From the NCBI RefSeq assembly GCF_052030545.1, contig NZ_JBPDIH010000007.1, positions 62,001 to 126,000 of the forward strand: a stretch of 64,000 bases of DNA, in the 5' to 3' direction. The translations under genes and the position numbers were made by a program. The notes under the pieces were generated by a model. It was given only the letters and a program-made list of their open reading frames with translations, ran no database searches and was not told the origin of the DNA. Source of the stretch: CANMXU01 sp052030545. GTDB lineage: Bacteria; Pseudomonadota; Gammaproteobacteria; Enterobacterales; Alteromonadaceae. Positions 9,030 through 17,307 of this stretch are shown piece by piece (the stretch's first letter is position 1; each line of letters starts with the position of its first letter).

Positions 9030-9824
9030 GTGAGCACTAACGATTCTTCTAATAAGAAGAAAATGTGGATTGGGGTGATAAGCCTTTTTCCAGAAATGTT
9101 TGATGCAATAACCGAGTATGGGGTGACAGGCCGCGCTATACGCAATGGGTTAATTGAATTTCACAAGTGGAATCCAAGAGACTTTACTCATGATCGACAT
9201 CGTACCGTTGATGACCGCCCTTATGGTGGTGGTCCGGGAATGTTGATGATGGTGCAACCATTACGTGACGCTATCAACGCAGCAAAAACCGCTGCACAAG
9301 TTGATGGTAAAAAAGCGAAGGTTATTTATTTGTCGCCGCAAGGACGAAAGTTAGACCAAGCTGGTGTACGCGAATTAGCACAGCATGACCGACTGATATT
9401 TATTGCAGGACGTTATGAAGGCATAGACGAGCGACTAATCGAGTCAGATATTGACGAAGAATGGTCGGTTGGTGATTACGTATTAAGTGGTGGGGAATTA
9501 CCTGCTATGAATGTAATCGATGCCGTAGCACGCTTTGTGCCGGGTGTTTTGGGACATAATCAATCTGCAGAGCAGGATTCATTTTCTGACGGCTTATTAG
9601 ATTGTCCACATTACACGAGGCCTGAGGTACTTGATGACGGAACCGAACAGGGGAAGTCTGTACCCAAAGTGCTGCTAAGTGGTAATCACGAACATATTAG
9701 ACAGTGGCGTCAAATGCAGTCTTTAGAAAGAACATGGACTAGACGACCAGAACTATTAACTAACCTAGCTCTGACAGCTGAGCAGGAAAAGATGTTAGCT
9801 TCAATTAAAGCTAATAAAACTTAA
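9030..9824 (+). CDS. trmD: tRNA (guanine37-N1)-methyltransferase TrmD
   Basis: Methylates G37 of tRNAs and so prevents +1 frameshifting. It is a SPOUT/trefoil-knot enzyme: 'ISLFPEMF' near the N-terminus, 'DDRPYGGGPGMLMM', 'GRYEGIDERLI' and the AdoMet-binding knot 'GDYVLSGGELPAMN' are all present. From GTG 9030 the product has 264 residues. E. coli TrmD begins at 'MWIG', which corresponds to ATG 9063 here, so the first 11 residues (rich in Ser, Asn and Lys) may not be translated. Neither start has a strong ribosome-binding site. Third gene of the rpsP operon. Confidence 0.95.
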   Translation: MSTNDSSNKKKMWIGVISLFPEMFDAITEYGVTGRAIRNGLIEFHKWNPRDFTHDRHRTVDDRPYGGGPGMLMMVQPLRDAINAAKTAAQVDGKKAKVIYLSPQGRKLDQAGVRELAQHDRLIFIAGRYEGIDERLIESDIDEEWSVGDYVLSGGELPAMNVIDAVARFVPGVLGHNQSAEQDSFSDGLLDCPHYTRPEVLDDGTEQGKSVPKVLLSGNHEHIRQWRQMQSLERTWTRRPELLTNLALTAEQEKMLASIKANKT

Positions 9825-9859
9825 CTGCAAAAGACTGTGAACTCTAGGAAGAAGGTATT

Positions 9860-10213
9860 ATGAGTAAAATTATTGAAATGCTCGAACAAGAGCAAATGAA
9901 AACTGACGTACCAGCATTCGCACCAGGCGATACTGTTGTTGTACAAGTTAAAGTTACAGAAGGTGACAAATCACGTCTTCAAGCATATGAAGGTGTTGTT
10001 ATCGCTGTTAAAAATCGCGGCATCAATTCTGCATTCACTGTTCGTAAAATCTCAAACGGTGTTGGTGTAGAGCGTGTATTCCAGACACATAGCCCAATTG
10101 TTGATTCAATTGAAGTGAAACGTCGCGGTGATGTTCGTCAAGCGAAACTTTACTATCTTCGTGAGCGTTCAGGTCGTTCTGCACGTATCAAAGAGAAATT
10201 GGCTAAGAAGTAA
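9860..10213 (+). CDS. rplS: 50S ribosomal protein L19
   Basis: 117-residue large-subunit protein at the 30S-50S interface. 'FAPGDTVVVQVKV' and 'RKISNGVGVERVFQTHSP' are characteristic. Last gene of the rpsP-rimM-trmD-rplS operon, followed within 50 bp by a strong terminator. Confidence 0.97.
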   Translation: MSKIIEMLEQEQMKTDVPAFAPGDTVVVQVKVTEGDKSRLQAYEGVVIAVKNRGINSAFTVRKISNGVGVERVFQTHSPIVDSIEVKRRGDVRQAKLYYLRERSGRSARIKEKLAKK

Positions 10214-10249
10214 ACTGTTAATCAGTGAACTTTTAGTTAACTCTGAAGA

Positions 10250-10288
10250 TAAAAAAAACCTGAATAACTTAGTTATTCAGGTTTTTTT
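10250..10288 (+). terminator. rpsP operon terminator
   Basis: AACCTGAATAAC-tta-GTTATTCAGGTT perfect 12-bp stem flanked by A and T runs, so it can work in both directions. It lies between rplS and the convergent gene ending at 10343. Confidence 0.9.
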
Positions 10289-10342
10289 GTTTTTAGGCGT
10301 TGGCTTTTCTTATCATACGGCTTTCGGGGAGATTCATTCAAC

Positions 10343-11098
10343 TTAGTGATTAATGTCTTGCCATTGTTGCCCATAATAATGAGTCATAATTTCATCTAGC
10401 TTTCCTAATACCTGCAACTCTTCTACCCCTTGGCGTAAAAGTTCTATCTTGTCTAGGTGTCGACTCTGTTTTGATAATTGTAGCCATTGTTCTTTTTCTC
10501 CTACGACAAGCTTATTCTCTAGGTCGACTTTATCGATAATATCGTGCTTATTGAGCTGATAGCTTAATACCAGTGCGCTGCCTGCAATGGCATCGATACG
10601 ACCAATGTTGATCATTTTTGCCGCTTGATCGTAGTTGTTCAATTCGATAATTTTAAGGTTTTTATTTTCATCAAAGGCCTTACCTAAGTGTGTGCCACGT
10701 GTTTTGCCAATAATAATATTCTCAAGTGTTGCTGGGTTTTCAAGAGAAACACCATTAACAGGTATTACAACCGTCTTAACGGTTCGAATAAAGGCTGTAT
10801 AGTCAACTAATTCAGATCTCGAGGATGATTTAAATACAATGCCACCATCGTGATTTCCGTATTTAATGTTTTGCCATATTCTGGCATATGGCATTAATTC
10901 TTTATTGATGCATAAACCGGTTTGTTGGGCTATTGCTGTTAAATAGTCCCAATGCACGCCACGTGTTTTGTGAGTTGAGTCGGTAAAACCTAATGGCGAG
11001 TTTTCAATTACATGGAGGTTTAAACAGTCTGTTGTTTGTTCTGCTTGGCTAGTAAAGCATAAAAGGAGAGGGAATAGCGAGACAACTAATTTTTTCAT
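10343..11098 (-). CDS. Periplasmic substrate-binding protein, SBP_bac_3-like
   Basis: 251-residue protein with a signal peptide ('MKKLVVSLFPLLLCFTSQA') and a solute-binding family 3-like body ('VHWDYLTAIAQQTGL', 'YARIWQNIKYG', 'GRIDAIAGSALVL'). No transport partners are adjacent, so the ligand and role are unknown. I chose ATG 11098 because it begins the signal peptide and has CAAGG upstream; an in-frame start 10 codons earlier would spoil the signal sequence. Confidence 0.62.
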   Translation of the reverse strand: MKKLVVSLFPLLLCFTSQAEQTTDCLNLHVIENSPLGFTDSTHKTRGVHWDYLTAIAQQTGLCINKELMPYARIWQNIKYGNHDGGIVFKSSSRSELVDYTAFIRTVKTVVIPVNGVSLENPATLENIIIGKTRGTHLGKAFDENKNLKIIELNNYDQAAKMINIGRIDAIAGSALVLSYQLNKHDIIDKVDLENKLVVGEKEQWLQLSKQSRHLDKIELLRQGVEELQVLGKLDEIMTHYYGQQWQDINH

Positions 11099-11187
11099 GA
11101 ATAGCCTTGATTCAAAATTCAGTAACATGCGAATGAGAATAATTACTTACTTTTAATTGAAAGTGTAAACCATTTTCTGAGTAATTA

Positions 11188-11523
11188 TTAGCGCATGTTT
11201 ATCTTTGGTGTATATTTTTGCAGCAGTATATTGCGTATTTATACAAGGCAGCGGCTATGTAGTGTGGTTGTTCCACATAAATAGGCGGTAAAGACTTTAT
11301 GCTCCTGCAAAGTCACCTTACCCCACATCCATGTGGGGCAACGTAGTAGAAATACGCAATAAACGCTGTCATTAAGATTCGATTAATCGTGATTTACTCT
11401 GTGTTATAGCTCATTTATATAGAATAACTATACACCAATCGCTATGCATCTTTATCTTTTTCAAAAATAAGAATCACGTTTGATTCGAACAAAATTAATA
11501 CCGCAAAGGTTAATCTGCTCTAG
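11188..11523. repeat. CTAG-ended MITE-like element, copy 1, with nested paired hairpins
   Basis: 336-bp palindromic element upstream of aroF. The left end starts TTAGCGCATGTTTATCTTTG; the right end, read on the other strand, starts CTAGAGCAGATTAACCTTTG. Inside are two arms: a stem of TATTGCGTATTT with AAATACGCAATA, with a hairpin GTGTGG-TTGTT-CCACAT, and a second arm of GATTCGATTAATCGTGATT with AATCACGTTTGATTC around TATAG-AATA-ACTATA. A paired hairpin (11293-11338) is nested in the first arm, which makes this copy ~65 bp longer than copies 2 and 3. Non-coding. Confidence 0.6.
11293..11338 (-). repeat. Paired hairpins, copy 3 (minus orientation)
   Basis: Read on the minus strand: CCCCACATGGATGTGGGG, then 6 bp, then GACTTT-GCAGGAGCA-(T)AAAGTC. 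Apices are the same as in the copies at 2791 and 2868, and the stems again differ but are self-complementary. Confidence 0.6.
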
Positions 11524-11567
11524 TTACAATGGTACGATGAAATATACCTATCAACCCTAGAATTGCG

Positions 11568-11585
11568 TGTAAAGATATCGATACA
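11568..11585 (+). promoter_or_regulatory. Possible TyrR box upstream of aroF
   Basis: TGTAAA-GATATC-GATACA compares with the TyrR consensus TGTAAA-N6-TTTACA, with one half-site perfect and the other 4/6. It lies ~300 bp upstream of aroF, in an AT-rich region (11524-11880) that holds no gene. TyrR control of aroF-tyrA is established in enterobacteria; this site is a guess by eye. Confidence 0.3.
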
Positions 11586-11880
11586 ATTCGTGTTCATTTA
11601 ATTTTACGAACCTCTTTAATGTTAATTATTATAAAAAATGACTTATTTATGGTTTTTTGCTAAATAAAGCTTGCTATTGAACCTTAAAAGCTGATAAAAA
11701 GTACCTATTCAGGCGATTTTTTATATTTTATTCGTAATATTAAGTTTTATAGACCCATGACATTTCCTCAATTTCGATATTATTGCCAATACCCTCTTTT
11801 TAAGTAAGCTTCGCTTGCTCGCTCTTTATACTTATTTTTAACCATATTCAAATTCATTAATTTTTAAACCGGAACATATT

Positions 11881-12963
11881 ATGTCTAATACCACTCATAA
11901 AAGTACGTTGAATGATATTCACGTAAATTCAGAAGAAGTACTTATTACTCCACAACAACTTCGTGAAGAGCAACCGTTAAGTACAGAAGGAAGAGAGTAT
12001 GTAGAGGCAGCTCGTCAGGTTATTTCTAATATCATTCACAAAAAAGATCATCGTTTATTAGTGATCAGTGGCCCATGCTCAGTGCATGATGTAGACGCAG
12101 CAAAAGAATATGCCCGTAATTTGAAAAAGTTACATGACAAGTATCAAGATAGCATGTACATCGTAATGCGTGTTTACTTTGAAAAGCCAAGAACAACCGT
12201 TGGTTGGAAAGGTTTAATTAATGATCCTCATATGGATGGCTCATTTGATGTGACTTCAGGTTTACGAAAAGCCCGTGAATTACTGATTTACTTAACTGAG
12301 CTAGGTTTACCTTTAGCAACAGAAGCACTTGACCCTATCAGTCCGCAATATTTAGCCGAGCTATTTAGTTGGTCAGCAATTGGCGCACGTACGACCGAGT
12401 CACAAACTCATAGAGAAATGGCTAGTGGTTTATCAATGCCGATAGGTTTTAAAAATGGCACTAACGGTAGCTTAGGTGTTGCGATCAATGCATTGCAATC
12501 TGCTGCATCTTCACATCGTTTTATGGGGATTAATCGTCAAGGGCAAGTTGCGTTAATTAAAACCTCGGGTAATCCAGATGGTCACGTAATATTACGTGGT
12601 GGTTCACAGCCTAATTACGATTCAGTTAATGTAGCCGTTTGCGAACAAGAATTGTCAAAGCAAGGTTTAGTTCCAGGCATTGTTGTTGACTGTAGCCATG
12701 GTAATTCAAATAAAGATTACACCCGTCAGCCATTAGTTGCAGATAATGTTTTTAATCAAATTTGTGAAGGCAATACATCTATTATTGGTATTATGCTAGA
12801 AAGTAACTTAAAAGCAGGCAACCAAAGCACTAATTTACCAAAAGAAGAGTTGGTTTATGGTGTTTCAGTGACAGATGCATGTATTGATTTTGACACCACG
12901 GATGCGTTAATAGCTAGTGCCCATGAAAAAATTGCAGATGCACTTGTAGCGCGTATTAAGTAA
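11881..12963 (+). CDS. aroF: 3-deoxy-7-phosphoheptulonate synthase, class I (AroF-type DAHP synthase)
   Basis: Condenses phosphoenolpyruvate and erythrose 4-phosphate in the first step of aromatic amino acid synthesis. It has 360 residues, the usual class I length. Visible motifs are 'SGPCSVHD', 'YFEKPRTTVGWKGLINDP', 'GARTTESQTHREMASG' and 'VDCSHGNSNKDY'. It lies 37 bp upstream of tyrA, the same pairing as the aroF-tyrA operon of E. coli, so the tyrosine-inhibited isoenzyme is the likely assignment. Feedback specificity cannot be read directly from the sequence. Confidence 0.93.
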   Translation: MSNTTHKSTLNDIHVNSEEVLITPQQLREEQPLSTEGREYVEAARQVISNIIHKKDHRLLVISGPCSVHDVDAAKEYARNLKKLHDKYQDSMYIVMRVYFEKPRTTVGWKGLINDPHMDGSFDVTSGLRKARELLIYLTELGLPLATEALDPISPQYLAELFSWSAIGARTTESQTHREMASGLSMPIGFKNGTNGSLGVAINALQSAASSHRFMGINRQGQVALIKTSGNPDGHVILRGGSQPNYDSVNVAVCEQELSKQGLVPGIVVDCSHGNSNKDYTRQPLVADNVFNQICEGNTSIIGIMLESNLKAGNQSTNLPKEELVYGVSVTDACIDFDTTDALIASAHEKIADALVARIK

Positions 12964-13000
12964 AATCTATACCAATTAGTACTAGGGAAAAGTAAGAAAA

Positions 13001-14134
13001 ATGAGCAGCTTTGATGAAAAGTTACATGCCTTGCGCGATCAAATTGATGATATCGACAGCCAATTAGTTGACCTGTTAGCAAAGCGACGCGCCGTTACAA
13101 CGCAAGTTGGCGAGTTAAAAAGCCAAGTAGGTATGCCCATTTATGCTCCCGATCGCGAAGCGCAATTGTTGTTAAAACGAAGAAACCAAGCAATAAATGC
13201 CGGAATATCTGCTGACTTAATTGAAGATATTTTGCGTCGCTTAATGCGTGATTCTTATGTCAGCCAAGATGCAAGTGGTTATCAGTGCATTAATCCAAGT
13301 TGTAAAAAAGTCGTCGTCGTTGGCGGTAATGGGCAATTGGGTGGCATTTTTGTTGACTTATTTCAACGCTCTGGCTATTTGGTTGAAATTATTGGCCATG
13401 AAGACTGGCCAAATGCTGAGCAAATATTAGCCGGTGCAGGTGCTGTGATTGTTGCAGTGCCTATTCGTTTAACTAATGACATTATTGCCAAGCTTAATGG
13501 TCTTGCTGAAGATTGTATTTTGGCCGATGTGACCAGTGTTAAAGTCTCACCACTTAAACAAATGTTAGCTATTCATAAAGGCCCTGTTGTTGGGTTACAT
13601 CCAATGTTTGGGCCTGATGTTGCTGGCTTAATCAAACAAACCATTATTACCTGTGAAGGTCGTATGGCTGAGCAATATCAATGGTTACTGCGTCAATTTC
13701 AGGTGTGGGGCGCTAAAATTTACCCTGTTGATGCGCAAAGCCATGATCAAGCGATGGCGATGGTGCAAGTAATGCGTCACTTTTCAACAATCGCTTATGG
13801 TTACCATCTTATGGAAGAGGGAGCCGACATTGCCCAGTTGGTTGATATGAGCTCGCCAATTTATCGCTTAGAATTAAGCATGGTTGGCCGTTTATTTGCT
13901 CAAGATCCTATTTTGTATTCAGATATTATTTTTGCAGAGCCAGATAATATTGAGATGATGAAACGTTTTGCTCATCGCTTTTTAACTTTATTAGAAGGGG
14001 TTGAAGCAGGAGATAAAAACGGATTTGTGCAGATGTTTAATCAAGTTTCAGATTGGTTTGGTGATTATGCTGATATCTTTTTACAAGAAAGTAAATTAAT
14101 GTTGGTAAAAGCAAATGAGGTGAAAAAAGACTAG
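13001..14134 (+). CDS. tyrA: Bifunctional chorismate mutase/prephenate dehydrogenase TyrA
   Basis: Converts chorismate to prephenate and then to 4-hydroxyphenylpyruvate for tyrosine. In 377 residues, the N-terminal ~90 form an AroQ-type chorismate mutase ('LRDQIDDIDSQLVDLLAKR'). The Rossmann motif GGNGQLGG is at 108-115, and the dehydrogenase body follows ('GLHPMFGPDV', 'DAQSHDQAMAMVQVMRHFS'). Likely co-transcribed with aroF. Its stop codon overlaps the CTAG end of a MITE-like element, so the element inserted directly at the end of the gene. Confidence 0.95.
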   Translation: MSSFDEKLHALRDQIDDIDSQLVDLLAKRRAVTTQVGELKSQVGMPIYAPDREAQLLLKRRNQAINAGISADLIEDILRRLMRDSYVSQDASGYQCINPSCKKVVVVGGNGQLGGIFVDLFQRSGYLVEIIGHEDWPNAEQILAGAGAVIVAVPIRLTNDIIAKLNGLAEDCILADVTSVKVSPLKQMLAIHKGPVVGLHPMFGPDVAGLIKQTIITCEGRMAEQYQWLLRQFQVWGAKIYPVDAQSHDQAMAMVQVMRHFSTIAYGYHLMEEGADIAQLVDMSSPIYRLELSMVGRLFAQDPILYSDIIFAEPDNIEMMKRFAHRFLTLLEGVEAGDKNGFVQMFNQVSDWFGDYADIFLQESKLMLVKANEVKKD

Positions 14135-14398
14135 GGACTGTTGAACTTTCGAGGTTAAATTTTGTTCAAAGTAAACGCTTTTTGTTCAAGGCGTGAACAA
14201 CACAGCATGGTTGTTCCATGTAAGTTGTAAGCAACGATGAAGAAATAGCGTTTAGTTGAACCCCAAGGGCAGCGTTTCTAGGCATTTATACATCATTATT
14301 GCGCTTTCATGTGGAATAACCACAAAGCAATCGCAATGCTTTGTCTAAATACCTATAAACTGCAGCAAAAATAAACACGAAAAATCAACAGCCCCTAG
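14131..14398. repeat. CTAG-ended MITE-like element, copy 2
   Basis: 268 bp, with ends CTAGGGACTGTTGAACTTTC and, on the other strand, CTAGGGGCTGTTGATTTTTC. Two internal arms carry hairpins CATGG-TTGTT-CCATG and TGTGG-AATAA-CCACA. It fills the gap between tyrA and the next gene and has no coding potential. Confidence 0.65.
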
Positions 14399-14415
14399 CC
14401 TCTAATGGAGACTAT

Positions 14416-14907
14416 ATGTATTTCAAACCTTATTTCTTAATAATCACTGTCATTCTTAGCTTTGCTATTGCTGCATGCTCAAGCCAATCAGCACCTAAAA
14501 TGTTGGTTGGCGAAACAACTGCCAATGAATTACTCGCTAATTACAATAATTTTGCGAAACCCTATCAGCGTTATCAAAAACTTCAATTAAATGAATCATC
14601 GGTAAAATCTTGGCCAGAAGATTTACATATTGATGTGTTTTTTGGTACTTGGTGTCATGACAGCGTCCGAGAGGTGCCTAAATTTTTAGCGCTAATGAAC
14701 GCTAATCCTCAGGTAAGTTATCGGTTGATAGGCTTAAACTACAATAAACTGGACCCACACAATATCGCGCAAACTAATAAGGTGAAATTTACGCCAACAT
14801 TTGTTGTTACAAGATCTGGCCGAGAAATTGGACGCATTGTTGAATATACGGCAGAAAGTTATATTAAAGACATTAATGCAATGCTTAAAGCTGCAGCTAG
14901 AAGCTAG
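14416..14907 (+). CDS. Thioredoxin-fold lipoprotein with WCHDS active site
   Basis: 163-residue protein with a lipoprotein signal (Cys21 in 'AIAACSS') and a thioredoxin-like domain: 'VFFGTWCHDSVREVPKF' at ~74-90 and a cis-Pro loop 'FTPTFVV'. The active site has a single cysteine (Cys80, then His-Asp-Ser) instead of CxxC, a pattern known from a WCxDS thioredoxin-like subfamily of unknown role. It is probably anchored to a membrane facing the periplasm. The last codons merge into the heptad repeat array that follows, and the stop TAG is itself part of a repeat unit. Confidence 0.6.
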   Translation: MYFKPYFLIITVILSFAIAACSSQSAPKMLVGETTANELLANYNNFAKPYQRYQKLQLNESSVKSWPEDLHIDVFFGTWCHDSVREVPKFLALMNANPQVSYRLIGLNYNKLDPHNIAQTNKVKFTPTFVVTRSGREIGRIVEYTAESYIKDINAMLKAAARS

Positions 14908-15034
14908 AAGCTAGAAGCTGCAAGGAGTAGCTAAAAGCTAGAAGCTGCAAGATAAAAGCTAAAAGCTAAAAGTTAGAAGCTGCAAGATAATAGCTAAAAG
15001 AAAGAAGTTAGAAGCTGCAAGGAATAGCTAAAAG
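14889..15034 (+). repeat. Degenerate 7-bp tandem array 1
   Basis: About 20 heptamers of the type AAGCTAG / AAGCTGC / AGCTAAA run from the last codons of the plus-strand thioredoxin-like gene to the stop codon of the convergent minus-strand outer membrane gene. The period stays 7 bp apart from about two single-base slips. The same repeat type recurs at 22911 and 33328. Confidence 0.75.
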
Positions 15035-15636
15035 CGATAAGCGATACCGATAGAAATTGAGGTATCGTACCAAAGTGCCTCATCAAACTGCGCTGCGCAG
15101 CTATCATTTGCACAAAACAGCTGTTCGTCTTCGTCAACCAAAGTCGCATAAGTTCTTAGCTCGGTTACCAAGGCCATGTTATTGGAAAACTCGTAGCGTG
15201 TACCAATCGCAATTGTTGCAGATGGGTAAATATCGTCGGCTAGATCACTATCCATATATGCACCACCTAAACCAATCGAAAATGTTGTGACGTAATTTTG
15301 TTGTTTAAATTGGGCAATACCATTGAAATGTGCGTAAATAATATCAAGGCTATGCTCTTGATCGCCGGCAAGGTTTTCAAAGTCATGGCTTACGTAATTA
15401 ATCAGTACTTGTCCTTGTCCTCTAGGGGTATCTTGCCACGCAATACCTAAACCTATACTGGTGGCAGAGTCTACTGCCAAGTCAGTGTCACTTGTACCAT
15501 CACGAAGATCAGAACTAAACATTTGGCCGACATAAGGCGTAATTTCGACAGCTTGAACTTGAGCAACGCTTAACGGCAAACAAACGCACGCGAATATATA
15601 AACACCATGGCGTTTTATTTTATTGAAAAAGTTCAT
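15028..15636 (-). CDS. Outer membrane beta-barrel protein
   Basis: 202 residues with a signal peptide ending near 'LSVAQVQAVE' and then alternating beta strands ending in 'SISIGIAYRF'; a terminal Phe is typical of outer membrane barrels. 'TPYVGQMFSSDLRDG' and 'GLGIAWQDTPRGQGQV' fit a small OmpW/OmpA-barrel-type protein. Two Cys near the C-terminus ('FCANDSCAAQF') could form a loop disulfide. Function unknown. It converges with the thioredoxin-like gene across a heptad repeat array. Confidence 0.6.
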   Translation of the reverse strand: MNFFNKIKRHGVYIFACVCLPLSVAQVQAVEITPYVGQMFSSDLRDGTSDTDLAVDSATSIGLGIAWQDTPRGQGQVLINYVSHDFENLAGDQEHSLDIIYAHFNGIAQFKQQNYVTTFSIGLGGAYMDSDLADDIYPSATIAIGTRYEFSNNMALVTELRTYATLVDEDEQLFCANDSCAAQFDEALWYDTSISIGIAYRF

Positions 15637-15845
15637 AGAAGTGTCCCTTAGTTTTTTGCTTTTATAGTATGTAATTCATGCTTAAAAAGTTACGCTGTAC
15701 TGGCTGTATTTTTGTTATTTTACTTAATTAGTTTGAGCGCTAATGCTCGCTACTATTTAACTGCCAATAAGCATAAGTGCGTTAATATACAATGTAGTTA
15801 GTTTTATTAAATATATCAACGCTTAAAGCCGGTTCTTACCAGACA

Positions 15846-16469
15846 TTATTTTTCTGGTATTACTTCATAATTGTTTAGTGCAACTAAGCTCTGCTCTAAA
15901 ATATTAGCAAATGCTAAGCTCATCGACTGCCCTTGCTCGTCCACTATTGGCTCTAATGTGAGTTGTTTAACATCTATTTGCCCTGTTTTAGCATTGGTTA
16001 ATACAATGCGTTTTATCTGCACATAAGGTTCAACTTGGTGTTCAGCTGCGTTTAACTGTGATGCGATTTCTTGAACATTTTCTTTCATCGTAGCAATTAA
16101 GTTAGTTACTTCAGTTTTGTGGTTCTCGGTAATAGCAAGTTTGGCTTGATCAACAACGACCTCAGTTATCACCATAGGTGATGTTTCTAAGCTTTCTAAG
16201 GCGACAGTAAAAGAGATAGTGCTAGCAGTAAAAATTGCATCGTTAGCTGATTGCGCGTTAGGCAATATCGTGAAGTTTGTAACTTCGCCTTTACCTTGTG
16301 TCGTTTGAATATCAACTAGGTCAACACTAATCGTTTGTTCGGTTAACTGCTCGCCAACAACAACGATTTTTGATTTGATAAAGCTATTTAATGAGCCATC
16401 GGCTAAAAACCATAACGCACCGCTAAGTATTAATAAAAGACCGAAGGCAAAAGGGGCAAGTTTGTTCAA
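15846..16469 (-). CDS. Hypothetical membrane-anchored protein
   Basis: 207 residues with one N-terminal hydrophobic segment ('LAPFAFGLLLILSGALWFLA') and a periplasmic body rich in beta structure ('VSVDLVDIQTTQGKGEVTNF', 'VTEVVVDQAKLAI', 'IKRIVLTNAKTGQIDVKQL'). The strand pattern resembles a short AsmA-like or DUF748-like segment, but I do not recognise the family. Monocistronic. Nothing was recognised in the ~200 bp on its 3' side. Confidence 0.5.
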   Translation of the reverse strand: MNKLAPFAFGLLLILSGALWFLADGSLNSFIKSKIVVVGEQLTEQTISVDLVDIQTTQGKGEVTNFTILPNAQSANDAIFTASTISFTVALESLETSPMVITEVVVDQAKLAITENHKTEVTNLIATMKENVQEIASQLNAAEHQVEPYVQIKRIVLTNAKTGQIDVKQLTLEPIVDEQGQSMSLAFANILEQSLVALNNYEVIPEK

Positions 16470-16678
16470 GAAAAGTTCCTAATTGAAGATAAATAAGCAA
16501 ACACCGATCATACCGCAATTTGTTGAGCTTAAGAACCTTATTCAGATGATTAAAGCGTTACTCAAGTTAAGCAACTAAACGTTAATTTGCTACTAATAGC
16601 TTGGTGTGTAAAAAGGGAGTGGAAGTGTGGTTCAAGAGTCTGATTCTTGAATTTGAAGCTAAATGGCAATAGTTCGCG

Positions 16679-16707
16679 TTGACTAATATTTGATCACTCG
16701 GTATAAC
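16679..16707 (+). promoter_or_regulatory. Putative sigma-70 promoter
   Basis: TTGACT and TATAAC separated by 17 bp, about 140 bp upstream of the small membrane protein gene at 16845. It is the only recognisable item in the 375-bp gap 16470-16844. Confidence 0.45.
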
Positions 16708-16844
16708 TAACTGGTTTGAATAAAAAATGTACACAATAAAAAGAGTCATTTAACGCGTCAAAAGTAAGAGAAATTAACTTTTTGTCTGCAGTCGTTAAAT
16801 CAAAATTATAAAAATAATGATAATAACAACAAGGATTAACGCAA

Positions 16845-17246
16845 ATGTTTGTCGTCAATAAAAAGATGTGGTCTTTTAATTTTGGCTGTATTTTATCAGC
16901 CTCGTTTGTTTGGATTATGGCGCTGGGGATGAATTTTCCTGTGCTTAATGTACTTAACTTATCGCCTGAGTTTATTCAGTATTATTATGCCAATACGGTG
17001 GTGGCGATTAGCTCTACGTTATTTACTGTATTGTTATTAGCGGTTATGAAAAAAGGTTTTAATATCTCGACCCGCGATCATATTTTTTGGTTACTTTTAC
17101 CTACCGCTGTTTTTGTCATTATGGCTGTGTTAACAGGTGTTGAACTTTATTCTTCATTGCTTGGCGCAGCATTACCTTCATCTGCAGTGGTCATATTAGC
17201 GTATTTGTTTTCAGCAAGTGCGCAAAAATCGCCATTGGCAGCTTAA
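16845..17246 (+). CDS. Small integral membrane protein, unknown function
   Basis: 133 residues with about four hydrophobic segments (near 10-30, 45-67, 80-97 and 105-125). No motif was recognised. The gene begins with ATG after AAGGA, 12 bp upstream. It ends at a bidirectional terminator shared with pheA. A real gene is likely from the promoter, ribosome-binding site and terminator, but no function is suggested. Confidence 0.55.
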   Translation: MFVVNKKMWSFNFGCILSASFVWIMALGMNFPVLNVLNLSPEFIQYYYANTVVAISSTLFTVLLLAVMKKGFNISTRDHIFWLLLPTAVFVIMAVLTGVELYSSLLGAALPSSAVVILAYLFSASAQKSPLAA

Positions 17247-17249
17247 ATT

Positions 17250-17284
17250 AAAAAAGCCAAAAGAAAGTTATCTTTTGGCTTTTC
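17250..17284. terminator. Bidirectional terminator between the 16845 gene and pheA
   Basis: AAAAGCCAAAAGA-aagtta-TCTTTTGGCTTTT: a 13-bp stem with A and T runs on the two sides, between two convergent genes. Confidence 0.88.
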
Positions 17285-17307
17285 AGTTGAATTATTTATT
17301 CGATAAA

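Noticed and set aside
11524..11880. Possible gene or RNA in the AT-rich stretch before aroF
   Set aside because: No open frame or convincing structure beyond a weak TyrR-like site.
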